In this document: positions 22,838 to 33,500 of the stretch, one piece after another | Layout of the letters: each line of letters begins with the position of its first letter | Numbering within the stretch: position 1 is the stretch's first letter | Made by a program: the position numbers and the translations under genes | The notes under the pieces: generated by a model | The model's input: the letters and a program-made list of their open reading frames with translations, nothing else | Database searches by the model: none | What the model was told of the DNA's origin: nothing | Assembly (NCBI GenBank): GCA_016707115.1 | Contig: JADJIH010000012.1 | Coordinates: 1 to 34,062, forward strand | Direction: 5' to 3' | Length of the DNA stretch: 34,062 bases | Origin: Ignavibacteriales bacterium | Lineage (GTDB): Bacteria; Bacteroidota; Ignavibacteria; Ignavibacteriales; Ignavibacteriaceae

Positions 22838-24970
22838 AATCAAAAAGGTTTCCAAAAAGAGTGGGAAGAAAAGTTTAAACAGGAAACAGGAAAATCTGTT
22901 GAAGATTTTATCTGGGAAACAATGGAAAAAATTCCTGTTAAACCACTTTACACAAAAGATGATTTAAAAAATCTTGAACACAAAGATTATTTTTCTGGTC
23001 TTCCTCCCTTTTTGCGCGGACCTTATTCGACAATGTATGTTCAGCGTCCTTGGACCGTAAGACAATACGCAGGATTTTCTACAGCTGAGGAGAGCAACGC
23101 ATTCTATCGAAGAAATCTTGCTGCCGGACAAATGGGTCTTTCTGTTGCATTCGATCTTGCAACTCATCGTGGTTACGATTCTGATCATCCAAGAGTTGTA
23201 GGTGATGTTGGAAAAGCCGGAGTTGCAATTGATTCTATTGCAGATATGAAAATTCTATTCGATCAGATTCCACTTGATAAAATGTCTGTATCAATGACGA
23301 TGAATGGTGCAGTTCTTCCTGTGCTTGCATTTTATATTGTTGCTGCTGAAGAACAAGGTGTAAAACATGAACAGCTTACAGGAACTATTCAGAATGATAT
23401 TCTAAAAGAATACATGGTGCGTAACACTTACATTTATCCGCCAGAAGTTTCTATGCGAATCATTGCTGATATATTTATGTTCACAGCTAAGAACATGCCT
23501 AAGTTTAACAGCATTTCAATTTCAGGTTATCACATGCAGGAAGCTGGTGCCACTGCTGATCTTGAAATGGCTTACACACTTGCTGATGGATTAGAATATG
23601 TTCGCACAGGAATTAAAGCCGGAATGGACATCGATGAATTTGCACCACGTCTTTCATTCTTCTGGGCACAGGGAATGAATTATTTTATGGAAGTTGCAAA
23701 GATGCGCGCTGCAAGATTGATCTGGGCAAAGATGATCAAACAGTTCAATCCGAAAAATCCAAAATCGATGTCGTTAAGAACTCACTCACAAACTTCTGGC
23801 TGGAGTTTGTCTGAACAGGATCCGTTTAACAATGTTGTAAGAACTTGCATTGAAGGAATGGCCGCTGCACTTGGGCATACACAATCACTACATACAAACT
23901 CTTTGGATGAAGCAATTGCGCTTCCAACAGATTTCTCTGCACGTATTGCACGTAACACTCAGCTTTATTTGCAGGATGAAACTTACATTACCAAAGTTAT
24001 TGATCCATGGGGTGGATCTTATTATGTTGAAGCATTAACTGATGCACTTCTTAAAAAAGGATGGGAACATATTCTTGAAGTTGAATCTTATGGCGGTATG
24101 ACAAAAGCAATTGAAGCTGGAATTCCAAAAATGCGAATTGAAGAAGCATCTGCAAGAAGACAGGCAAGAATTGATTCAGGCAGAGAAACTATAGTTGGAG
24201 TTAACAAACATCGATTAGATAAAGAAGATCCGATTGAGATTTTAGAAGTTGATAACACTGCAGTTAGATTATCACAAATAAAACGATTGCAATCAGTAAA
24301 GCAAAGCAGAAATGATGAAGATGTTAAGAAAGCACTTGAAGCACTTACAAAATGTGCAGAAACAGGTGAAGGAAATTTACTTGAACTTTCAATCATTGCA
24401 GCAAGGGCTCGAGCAACACTTGGAGAAATTTCATTAGCAATTGAAAAAGTAAGCGGAAGGTACAAAGCCGTGACAAGAACAATATCCGGAGTTTATAGCA
24501 GCGAATACGCAAAAGATGATGAATTGTTTGAGCAGGTTCGCAAGATGACTGATGAATTTGCAAAAGAAGAAGGACGAAGACCTCGCATAATGATTGCGAA
24601 AATGGGACAGGATGGTCACGATCGCGGAGCAAAAGTTGTTGCAACTGCTTACGCTGATATGGGATTTGATGTTGATGTTGGTCCATTATTCCAAACTCCA
24701 GAAGAAACAGCACAGCAAGCTGTTGAAAACGATGTTCACGTTGTTGGAATGAGTTCGCTTGCAGCAGGACATAAAACATTATTGCCTCAGCTTATTGAAG
24801 AATTAAAGAAACTTGGCAGAGAAGATATAATTGTAATTTGCGGTGGAGTTATTCCCGCACAGGATTATGATTTTCTTTATGAGCACGGAGCTTCTGCAAT
24901 CTTTGGTCCAGGTACAAAAATTCCTGTAGCTGGAATAAAGATAATGGAGTTGGTAAAGGAGAGGTTTTAA
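22838..24970 (+). CDS. mutB: Methylmalonyl-CoA mutase, large (alpha, catalytic) subunit
   Basis: 682 residues from the ATG at 22922, but protein-like sequence continues in frame upstream to 22838 (F-Q-K-E-W-E-E-K-F-K-Q-E-T-G-K-S), matching the N-terminal arm of family members. No start codon is present there, so the true start is probably lost to an indel; the listed start is the limit of the open frame. The enzyme rearranges methylmalonyl-CoA to succinyl-CoA with adenosylcobalamin. Substrate-barrel motifs are clear: P-P-F-L-R-G-P-Y-S-T-M-Y, R-P-W-T-V-R-Q-Y-A-G-F-S-T-A-E-E-S-N and S-V-A-F-D-L-A-T-H-R-G-Y-D-S-D. The cobalamin domain has the axial-histidine motif G-Q-D-G-H-D-R-G and S-S-L-A-A-G-H. 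It pairs with mutA. Epimerase and MeaB genes are not in the window. Confidence 0.95.
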   Translation, partial: NQKGFQKEWEEKFKQETGKSVEDFIWETMEKIPVKPLYTKDDLKNLEHKDYFSGLPPFLRGPYSTMYVQRPWTVRQYAGFSTAEESNAFYRRNLAAGQMGLSVAFDLATHRGYDSDHPRVVGDVGKAGVAIDSIADMKILFDQIPLDKMSVSMTMNGAVLPVLAFYIVAAEEQGVKHEQLTGTIQNDILKEYMVRNTYIYPPEVSMRIIADIFMFTAKNMPKFNSISISGYHMQEAGATADLEMAYTLADGLEYVRTGIKAGMDIDEFAPRLSFFWAQGMNYFMEVAKMRAARLIWAKMIKQFNPKNPKSMSLRTHSQTSGWSLSEQDPFNNVVRTCIEGMAAALGHTQSLHTNSLDEAIALPTDFSARIARNTQLYLQDETYITKVIDPWGGSYYVEALTDALLKKGWEHILEVESYGGMTKAIEAGIPKMRIEEASARRQARIDSGRETIVGVNKHRLDKEDPIEILEVDNTAVRLSQIKRLQSVKQSRNDEDVKKALEALTKCAETGEGNLLELSIIAARARATLGEISLAIEKVSGRYKAVTRTISGVYSSEYAKDDELFEQVRKMTDEFAKEEGRRPRIMIAKMGQDGHDRGAKVVATAYADMGFDVDVGPLFQTPEETAQQAVENDVHVVGMSSLAAGHKTLLPQLIEELKKLGREDIIVICGGVIPAQDYDFLYEHGASAIFGPGTKIPVAGIKIMELVKERF

Positions 24971-24987
24971 TATTTGTAATATTTGTT

Positions 24988-25774
24988 ATGTCTAAAATTA
25001 ATTTTACACTTTTAGAAAATTCATATAATTTTTTAAATTTTCATTACTTCAAGCAATTGAAGCTGAAGTAAATCCTGAAAATGGAAATATGCAATATTGC
25101 ATCTTGTTCAAGCGATTGAGTTAATATTAAAGGAAAGATTGAAGCGAGAACATCCTTCTTTAATCTTTCGTGATGTTGATAAACAAAAGGAGACTGTGTC
25201 CCTTGAATTTGCAGCCTCTCGTCTTCAAAAAATATCTAAGATTGAATTTGATAAAAGTGATTTAGATACTATCTGGCTTGCAACAAGTTTTAGGAACCAA
25301 ATAGTTCATTTTGAATTTTCAATTGAAATTGTCGAGATAAAGTCAGTCTACTCAAAGCTTATAGGTTTCTTTCAATCATTTCTCCTCAAAGAGTTTAAAA
25401 TTAGTTTGGATACTATTATAAACAAAGAAATATGGTTACAAGCTATTAAAATAATTGACTATGTAAATGAGCTGCTTAAAAGGGCTAAACATCAATTTAA
25501 ATCTGAAAATATTATTGTGGATTATATTTTTGAATGCCCAAGATGTCATCAATATTCATTTGTTATACAAAATCAAATAAATACCTGTTATGTGTGTGGA
25601 CATGAAGACCGAATGGAAAAATGTTATTGGTGTGAAAAATATCGCTTTATAGATGACTTATTTTTATTGCATGAAAATGATGATAAACAATATTGTGAAG
25701 ATTGTATATTGGAATTAAGAAATCGTAGAAATCTAGATGATGATATTGGTTATTATACAATGGACTTTCAATAA
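24988..25774 (+). CDS. HEPN-like protein with C-terminal zinc ribbons, two frameshifts
   Basis: Read as one gene of about 262 residues with two single-base losses (near 25042 and 25090); the clean part from 25097 has 225 residues. The total with both corrections is exactly 263 codons. The N-terminal half is alpha-helical (S-L-L-Q-A-I-E-A-E-V, then H-L-V-Q-A-I-E-L-I-L-K-E-R). It contains R-N-Q-I-V-H (25292-25309), fitting the R-x4-H motif of HEPN domains, many of which are ribonucleases in toxin or defence systems. The C-terminus has four C-x-x-C pairs (C-P-R-C, C-Y-V-C, C-Y-W-C, C-E-D-C), suggesting two zinc ribbons. I recognise no named family. It lies 17 bases after mutB and before the AbiE pair, so it may be part of a small accessory or defence region. 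The HEPN call is tentative. Confidence 0.55.
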
Positions 25775-26188
25775 AAAAGTTTCCAAATTATGTAAATAAT
25801 CTTATTGAAATTACAAATGGACGATATTTCCAATTAGAAATAAACTCCGAATTGTCTCTATATCAAAATACATTCGTTATACAAAACTTATTTTTAATCA
25901 CTTTCTCGTCAAAAAATATTTGATACTAAACTCCTTTCAATCCGACTAATTGGCATTAAAAAATAATTAATACTAGGTGAATCGATTCTTAGGCAAATTT
26001 ATTATATCTGCCTAAGAAATGATTCGGACTCACCAATAAACAATTTCCTTTATATGGCTCGATTTAAAGGTAGATCTGTTATACTTACCTTGTTTTCGAT
26101 TCAGAGCAAAATAAAAAATAATTTTTAATTCTTGGTTCTAAATGTCTGCCAATATATATTATTGGCAGTAAAAAAGAACATTATACAA
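25775..26188. other. Intergenic region with a long imperfect inverted repeat
   Basis: This 414-base AT-rich gap upstream of the AbiE pair holds an inverted repeat at 25976-26034. Outer arms GGTGA/TCACC, middle arms GAATC/GATTC and a perfect core TTCTTAGGCA (25986-25995) / TGCCTAAGAA (26009-26018) are separated by a 13-base loop. It could be an operator bound by the antitoxin, a terminator of the HEPN gene, or a mobile-element remnant. No coding sequence is convincing here. Confidence 0.5.
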
Positions 26189-26788
26189 ATGGAAGAAATT
26201 ATATCATATATAGCCAAAAACGGCGGGTTTGCAACTATGAAAGAGATGAAAGATGCAAACATCCACACACGAGATATTGCGGATCTTGTCAGAGAAAATC
26301 TGATTGATAAAATAAAACCAGGGTTTTATCGTCTTGCAGATTATAATTTTTTTAAAGATATAAATCTAAGTCTTATTACAGTTTGCAGAGCAGAACCCCA
26401 GGCCGTTATATGTCTTATCTCAGCACTAGATTTTTATGAAATGACGGATTTTAATCCTTCTGAAATCTACTATGCAATTCCACATTCTAAAAAAAGTAAA
26501 ACTATAATTACTCCACCAGTAAAAACATTTTATTTTAGAGAAAGATTTTATAAACCGGGTATTGAGGTCATTAAAACAAAATACGGTGAAATAAGAATCT
26601 ATAATAAAGAAAAAACTGTGTGTGATATGTTCAGATATAGAAATAAACTTGGAGAGGAACTTGCAATGCAAGCTCTTAAAAATTATCTGGGACAAAAAAA
26701 GAAAAGTATTGCTTCACTAATCAGATTTGCTGAGATATGCCAGGTTAAAACTGTAATGATACCGATTATAAAAAGTCTTACTGCATAA
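26189..26788 (+). CDS. AbiEi-family antitoxin
   Basis: 199 residues from the ATG at 26189, which begins M-E-E-I-I-S-Y-I-A-K-N-G-G-F-A-T; an upstream TTG frame start is less likely. The N-terminus (about 1-55) is a winged-helix-like domain as in AbiEi antitoxins (A-T-M-K-E-M-K-D-A-N-I-H-T-R-D-I, then K-P-G-F-Y-R-L-A). The rest matches the AbiEi C-terminal region: I-C-L-I-S-A-L-D-F-Y-E-M-T, Y-Y-A-I-P and Y-N-K-E-K-T-V-C-D-M-F-R-Y-R. AbiEi represses its own operon and counters the AbiEii toxin in this type IV toxin-antitoxin and phage-abortive-infection system. Its stop overlaps the next ATG by one base (TAATG). Confidence 0.85.
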   Translation: MEEIISYIAKNGGFATMKEMKDANIHTRDIADLVRENLIDKIKPGFYRLADYNFFKDINLSLITVCRAEPQAVICLISALDFYEMTDFNPSEIYYAIPHSKKSKTIITPPVKTFYFRERFYKPGIEVIKTKYGEIRIYNKEKTVCDMFRYRNKLGEELAMQALKNYLGQKKKSIASLIRFAEICQVKTVMIPIIKSLTA

Positions 26789-27684
26789 TGAAAAAAGAAG
26801 TAAAAAATATTTCGGTATCAGTAAGAAACAGATTGTTGAATATTTCTAATGAAAGCAAAAGGGATTACAATGCAATTCTGCGTCATTACTTTCAGGAACG
26901 TTTTCTTTATAGAATTTCTATCTCACCATATAAATCAAGTCTAGTGCTGAAAGGTGCATTTTTGTTGATGACAAAAGACATCTCAAAATTTCGTCCGACA
27001 AAGGATATAGATTTTCTGGGTATTTCTCTATCAAGTAAAATTGAAGAATGTACAGAGATAGTAAAAGAGATAGCTTCAATTATTGTTGATGATGGTGTTG
27101 AGTTTATCACGAAAAACATTACAAGCAAAAAAATAAAAGAAGATTCGGAAATTGAAGGAGTTAGAGTTCATGTTCCATATAAAATGGATACAATAAAAGG
27201 TTACTTCTCAATTGATATTGGATATGGTGATATAATAACTAACGGACCTTATGAAATTGAGTTTCCTGTTTTACTTGATTTCCCTTCCCCAAAAATATTG
27301 GTATACTCACTCGAATCAGCAGTTGCAGAAAAATTTGAGGCAATAGTAACCCTTAATTTTGTCACGAGTAGAATGAAAGATTTTTATGATCTTATTTTTA
27401 TTGCTAAGATAAATTCATTCAATAAGACAATACTGCATGATGCTATAAGTAGGACTTTTGAAAATCGGGAGACCAGTCTTGAGGATAGTGATATAATTTT
27501 CAGTGAAAATTTTAGAAATGATATTCAGAAGCAAAAGCAGTGGCAGTCTTTTCTACAAGTAAACAAGCTTGATGAAAAAATCAGTTTTCCAGAAGCACTA
27601 ATCAAAATCAAGTCTTTTATCCAACCTGTATTTGATTCTAAGACAAAGAATAATTGGAATCCTAATAAATGGGAATGGGAATAA
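26788..27684 (+). CDS. AbiEii-family nucleotidyltransferase toxin
   Basis: 298 residues, the family length. Members are nucleotidyltransferases that slow growth and give abortive infection against phages. Visible motifs: K-G-A-F-L-L followed by R-P-T-K-D-I-D-F-L-G (69-78; Asp73 and Asp75 as metal-binding acids), and V-A-E-K-F-E-A-I-V near 190-199 with R-M-K-D-F-Y-D-L following, the conserved lysine and aspartate region. The first motif has Gly-Ala where many members have Gly-Ser. The gene overlaps the antitoxin stop by one base, so the two are translated together. A hairpin follows the stop codon. It sits with a HEPN-like gene between core metabolic genes and a secreted propeller gene, consistent with an acquired accessory island. 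Confidence 0.88.
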   Translation: MKKEVKNISVSVRNRLLNISNESKRDYNAILRHYFQERFLYRISISPYKSSLVLKGAFLLMTKDISKFRPTKDIDFLGISLSSKIEECTEIVKEIASIIVDDGVEFITKNITSKKIKEDSEIEGVRVHVPYKMDTIKGYFSIDIGYGDIITNGPYEIEFPVLLDFPSPKILVYSLESAVAEKFEAIVTLNFVTSRMKDFYDLIFIAKINSFNKTILHDAISRTFENRETSLEDSDIIFSENFRNDIQKQKQWQSFLQVNKLDEKISFPEALIKIKSFIQPVFDSKTKNNWNPNKWEWE

Positions 27685-27782
27685 TCGGATTCAATAAAAA
27701 CCCCATTACCAAAGTAACAGGGTTAATAATTATTTCTTTTAAGATTACATATTTCCAAACCAAAATACCCGTTTAGCAGTAA

Positions 27783-27811
27783 AGAGAGAATAAATTATTA
27801 TTATTCTCTCT
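27783..27811. terminator. Bidirectional hairpin terminator
   Basis: A perfect 11-bp stem, AGAGAGAATAA (27783-27793) with TTATTCTCTCT (27801-27811), closes a 7-base loop. It lies between the convergent AbiEii and T9SS propeller genes. A weaker hairpin near 27697-27716 may help. Confidence 0.6.
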
Positions 27812-27830
27812 AACCGCTAAGTGTGCTTAA

Positions 27831-30293
27831 CTATTTCAGAAGGGTCATTTTTTTAGTTTCGTTAAAATTACCAGCCTTAATTGTGTAGAAGTAAACTCCG
27901 CTTGAATAATTTGAAGCATTAAAATTAACATTATATCTGCCTGCTTCTCTTGTTTCATTTACTAGTGTAGTAACTTCATTTCCTAGTATATCATAAATCT
28001 TTACACTTACATCTGATTTTTGTGGAATTGAAAATGATATTGTTGTATTAGGATTGAATGGATTTGGATAATTCTGAGATAACTCAAATCTATCTGGGGC
28101 ACCAAATACAACAGTTTCAGCTAGATTATAATATGTCATGTTTCCATCAAAATCGATCTGTTTAATTCTGTAATTATATTGTCCGGTTACAACATCGTAA
28201 TCCTGATAAACATAGGATTTTGATTCTGTAGTTGTTCCACTACCTTCAACAAATCCTACTACTTCCCAATTATTTGAAGAAGCTAATTTTCTTTCTACAT
28301 CAAATCCGCGATTGTTTAATTCCGTTGCGGTTGTCCAGATAATTGAAATGTTATCAGGATTTACTGAGGCACTTAGTGAGGTTAGTTCTACTGGAACTAT
28401 TGGTTCTAGAGCAATTTTTACAACGCTTGATCCATTTCCTCCAACAATTACAGTATCAGGACCGATAAAAGCAGCACCAATAACCTGGCTTTGGACAACA
28501 TTTAGTAATCCAAGATTTATTTGTGTCCATGTTCCGCCATCATTTTTGTATGAAATACTCCGCCACTATAACCGACAACAACGTATTCCGAATCACTTCT
28601 AAAAGCAATGTTATAAAGCATAGTTGTGGAGAATGGAAAATTCATATTTGTCCATGTATTACCGGCATTTGTTGTCTTGAAAACATATCCTGTTTGGCTG
28701 GTTCCTGAACCACCAATCATATACCCGACTGATTGAGATTGCATCCTTATTCTTGACATTGGTCCAAGCGGAACACCAGGAGTAATTGGTGTCCATCGTA
28801 GTTCCACCGTCAGTAGTTTTATTAATTATTGAGCTACCAGCTACTAATGCAGTAATACTATCAATCATTGCAATACTATTTTGTCCCGTGGTGTTTCCAA
28901 GATTACTGATTGTAACCCAACTATTTCCAGAATCAGTAGTTTTCCAGACTTGTCCACCATTACCCGCAACCATGCATATTGAGTATTATAAAAATTTACG
29001 TCATTAAATGCTTGGATGGTTGTTGCACCTGCATAAACCTCAAAACTATGACCACCATCTGTTGTTTTCCAGACTTTACCACTGCTGCCAACTGCATATC
29101 CATTGGTTGCATCAAACATTTTGTAGCGATCTCAAATCAGCCGCCGGTAATGATAGAGCAACAGGACTCAACTTGCGCCAAAATCATCGGAGACTATAAC
29201 TTGTGTTGGTCCATTTGTACCAACGGCAATTATTTTACCTGTTTGATCACCATATAATCCTTGAACAAATCCACCCGCTGTTAGTTCGCTCTGTGTACTC
29301 CAATTATTACCAGCATCTGTAGATGTGAAAATGTAACCATTATCACCAACTGCAACTATAGTTGAACCATTAACACCAATTCCTCGCATTATTTGTTTGG
29401 GTTTACCTGTTGGTAAATATTGCTTTGTTGTAAATGTATTACCACTATCAGATGAAACAAAACTAAAGAGTCATCATCAAGGAAATAAAGAGTAGAGCCA
29501 TCAATATATGAACTATTAAAAGTTGAAGAAGTTGGTGCATTCATTGATGTCATTTGATTCCAGGTAAATCCACCATCCGTAGTTTTATATGCACGTCCAG
29601 AAATACTACCAGCAAATCCAACTAAAGAATCAAAAAAAGCGAGTGTATAAATTGTACTGGTACCAGCGGCAGCATCATTCCAGAATACACCGCCATTTGT
29701 TGTGAAACGGATATTAAAAGTACTGCTCACACTTCCGGCAACCATAACTCTATTTTCACTAAAAGCGTGAACATTGTAATAAGTAGTTGCTGGCAAAAGT
29801 GAGTCAACTGTCCAAGTTGCACCACCATCGGTCGTTTTAGACATTTTTGCAGTTGATGTACCAACGACATAACCAATATTAGCATCAATAAATTGAATAT
29901 CTCTCAAAGTTGAAGTTGAAAAAATCCGGCTCCGATTTGATTAAATGTTTGACCGCCATCTGTTGTTTTAGTTACTTCCCCAGACACCACAGAGGTAAAA
30001 GGTATTCATATCTACAAAATAAGCACCATAGATATCATTCGTAGTTATAAAAGGAGATGCATTAGGAACGCCGGCAAATGGATTTAATGTAAAAGTTTGT
30101 CCACCGTCGGTAGATTTAACAAAAGTTCCAGCTTGACCAAACGCATAAAAATTATTTGCATCCCAAACCTTAACAACTCCAGTGGAAGTACCAAATGGTT
30201 TTGGATGAACCCATTGATAACTTGGATAATTTGAGCAAAAAACTCCACTTACAGCAACGAAAAGCAATAAAACAATGTAAGTTTTATTTTCAT
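27831..30293 (-). pseudogene. Secreted Ycf48/BNR-type beta-propeller protein with T9SS sorting tail, many frameshifts
   Basis: One gene of about 820 residues, broken by at least eight single-base shifts. The start ATG at 30293 has AAAGGAG upstream and a signal peptide (M-K-I-K-L-T-L-F, then L-L-L-F-V-A-V-S-G-V-F-C after a lost T). Most of the protein repeats the motif T-T-D-G-G-x-x-W/F (for example K-S-T-D-G-G-Q-T-F, K-T-T-D-G-G-A-T-W, K-T-T-D-G-G-F-T-W), the Ycf48-like/BNR blade signature, in about ten to twelve copies. An FN3-like part follows. The end (27831-28090) is a type IX secretion C-terminal domain: L-S-Q-N-Y-P-N-P-F-N-P-N-T-T-I-S-F, Y-D-I-L-G-N-E-V, G-V-Y-F-Y, closing K-K-M-T-L-L-K. 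So it should be exported through the outer membrane and anchored or released. Function unknown. Frameshifts lie all along; sequencing error is likely. Confidence 0.8.
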
Positions 30294-30547
30294 CTTAGCA
30301 CTCCTTTAATTTTGTTATTAAATTAAAACACACAAACAACAAAAATTTTATCTATTAAGAGGATTTTTATAATTTTTGATATTTAAGCAATGTAAAATTA
30401 ATCTACAGGCTGGAGCTATCCGTTATCCAAAATAATCAAAGGCTTATCAGATTTAAGTATATTGATAATTCCTGTGAAAAGAATACGAAAATTGGATAAA
30501 TGGAAATGTTTTTAGAGTCCTTTAGACAAAATAATTCAAAATTATTT

Positions 30548-33500
30548 TTACTTATTTGGCTGATCCTGTTCGATATTATATTCTGAAGGTGAAATTCCAA
30601 AATATTTTTAAAACCTTTTGCAAAATTTGATTGCTCCGTAAATCCAACAGCGAACGCAATTTCTTTAACAGTAGCTACCTTTTTTTAACATCTCTCAGCT
30701 TTTTCTTAATCTAACTGTTCTTATATACAGGCCTGCTGGCTGATCAATTAAAGCTTAATTTTCTGTTTAACTGAGAGACACTGAAGGCAACATCTTGCTA
30801 ACTGATCCACGTAATATGTCATTACTTATGTTATCATTTATGGATTTTATTACTTTTCTAAAAAATAATTGATCTATTGAGGATTCTGTTACATCGGATG
30901 GATTAAAACTTGCTGTTTTACTGTATCGTTCACGCAGTCTTTTCTAGTTGTTATTAAATTTTTACCTACAATTAATTCCCGCGTACCAAACGGTTTTAAC
31001 CAATAGTCATCCGCGCCTGTTTCAGTCCAGTAATTTTATCTTTCTGATCAGATTTTGCAGTAAGTATTATTATTGGAATATGACTTGTGATAGTATCTTG
31101 TTTAAGTTTCTTTTATAACCTCAAAAACCATCAATACCTGGCATCCTTAGATCCGTAATAATAAGATTTGCATTAATTTGCAGCTAACTTAATTCCATTA
31201 ATTCCATCATTTGTTTCATAAATTTGGAATGAATCTTCGAGCTGTTCGCGAATGAACTGCCTTATATCTGCATTGTCATCAACAACTAAAACTGATTCTT
31301 TAACATTTATTTCATCTTCAATATCGTCAGTAATTTCTTCTTCAAGTTTATTAGATAATAAAGATGGATCCATTTCAAATTCGGGATCAATTTTGGCTAT
31401 TGTTTCCGAAATTTCATCACTATTAAAATGATCTTTCCCAGAAAATAAATAACTTTATTGAAGTACCTTTTCCCAGCTCACTATCAACTTCAATTTTACC
31501 GGAATGCAATTCCACAAATTCTTTTACAAAGTTAACCCTATTCCTGTTCCCTCGATATCACTTCTATCTATTCTATCGGCTTGATAGAATCTATCAAAAA
31601 TATATGGAAGTCGGTCTTGGGAATACCAATTCCAGAGTCTTTAACTACTATTTCTACGGTATCTCGTTCTTCAAGACTTAATTCTTTTTCTCGGAAACTT
31701 CAACAAAATTTTCCCTCCTCATTAGTAAACTTTATTGCGTTGCTAATAAGATTTGTAAAAACTTTATCCATTTTTCTGCATCAAAGTATAAAGGGAATCT
31801 CATCCATTTCTGATTTGAATTCTAATGAAATTCCTTTTGATCTGCAATTGATTCGAATGTAAAATATTTGACGCACAAATAATATACAATATCTTTTGTG
31901 ATACTTTAAGTTTGTGTTTACCGGATTCTATTTTTTAGATATTTCTAAAAGTTGATTAATTAAACGTAAAAGTTTTTTTTGCATTTTGATAACCCATCTG
32001 AAGTTTTTTCTTAAGATTTATATCCTTGTAGTGTACTCATTACGGATTCGATCTGCCCAAGTGTTAATGTATGGAGTTCTAAACTCGTGAGAGATGTTTG
32101 TAAAGAATCTTGATTTAATTTCATCGAGTTGTTTAAGTTTATCTGCCTGTTCACTTATAACCTTTGGTACGCCTATTAATTATATACTCAAGTTTGATGT
32201 TTCTTTGCGTAAGATATTTAACCCGAATTCTCGTTATCAAAATAAATGACAAATCCTGTCAGAATTGTATAAACTAAAAACATACCAGGACTGGAACCAA
32301 GGAGTTAAAACCATAAATGAAAATCTTGATTCCTGACTAACTTCGTTGTTATTGTTTTTAGCTCTAACCCTAAAAATATATTTACCTCGGCGAAAGATTT
32401 GTATAATCCTTCTACTTTCCGAAGTCCATGCAGACCAATACTCCTCAAACCCCTCAAGCCAATATTGGTACTGGCTGAGATTGCCTTCTTAAGTCATAGC
32501 AGAAAACTCAAAACGTAGCGAACCAAAATTCGGGTGAAAGTGCAATATTGTCGTTCGAACTAATTAAAGATTTTGTAATATCATCACCCGCAAATAAAAG
32601 TGAATCCCCTTTAATATTACCTTTCTAATTAATGCTTTGAATCCGGATCTTTGTTCATTGGGATTATATAAATTGTGACTGCTATAACTTACAATTCCAT
32701 CGGCACCGCAAAACCAGACTATGCCGGTTAATTCATCTTTATAAATTGTAAATACCGCATTACTGTTAGAAAAATCGATAACACTTTTCTTGTGGAAGGA
32801 TAGGTTTTTCCATTCATATCGGTCAGCAGCAGAGGTGGTCGCAATTAAAAGTTCGGATGAGTTTTTTTACAGTTGAAACCCAGAATGTGCCCGCACTATC
32901 TTCAAGAATAAAAAGTATTTCAGCCTTATCAAAATGCTTATTAAAACCGATGATATTTTCAGGCTCAAATGACTGATTGGTTTGATCGAAGACGAGACTC
33001 TCCCTTTTCGTTGCAAAACAACAATCCATATTTAGTTTCAAAGCATTTCACCTCATCATCAGGAGTGATATACGGCGTTTATCTGAAATATGAATAATTA
33101 TTGGAGGTGTGAATAAATCATTTGTGAGATTTGAAACTTAGCCACACTCTGCGTACGAACTCCCAAGCCAAAGATTGCCATATTTATCCTCAGCAATATT
33201 TCTTATCGCAGTGTTTACACCAGTTATTTTTCCTCTGCCTATCCATTTGCCATTGATTTCACTGGCAGCAGCACCGCCGGTTTCTAATGCTACATAGATT
33301 CTGCTGGGAAAAATGATGAACTATAAATGGAATAACAACCCGTCCACTTAGAACCAAGTTTTGTTAATGATAATCCATCAACTTGATAAAACCCATCTGT
33401 TAATGCAGTTAAAATTTTATTTTTATGCTTTAAAAAACTGCCAGCCTTCTTGAACAATATTCGAAATCTCACAAACGTGGTTGGGTTAATTGTGGTTTTT

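Noticed and set aside
24088..24779. Minus-strand frames inside mutB
   Set aside because: Composition reflects the antisense of a strong coding gene; no independent support.
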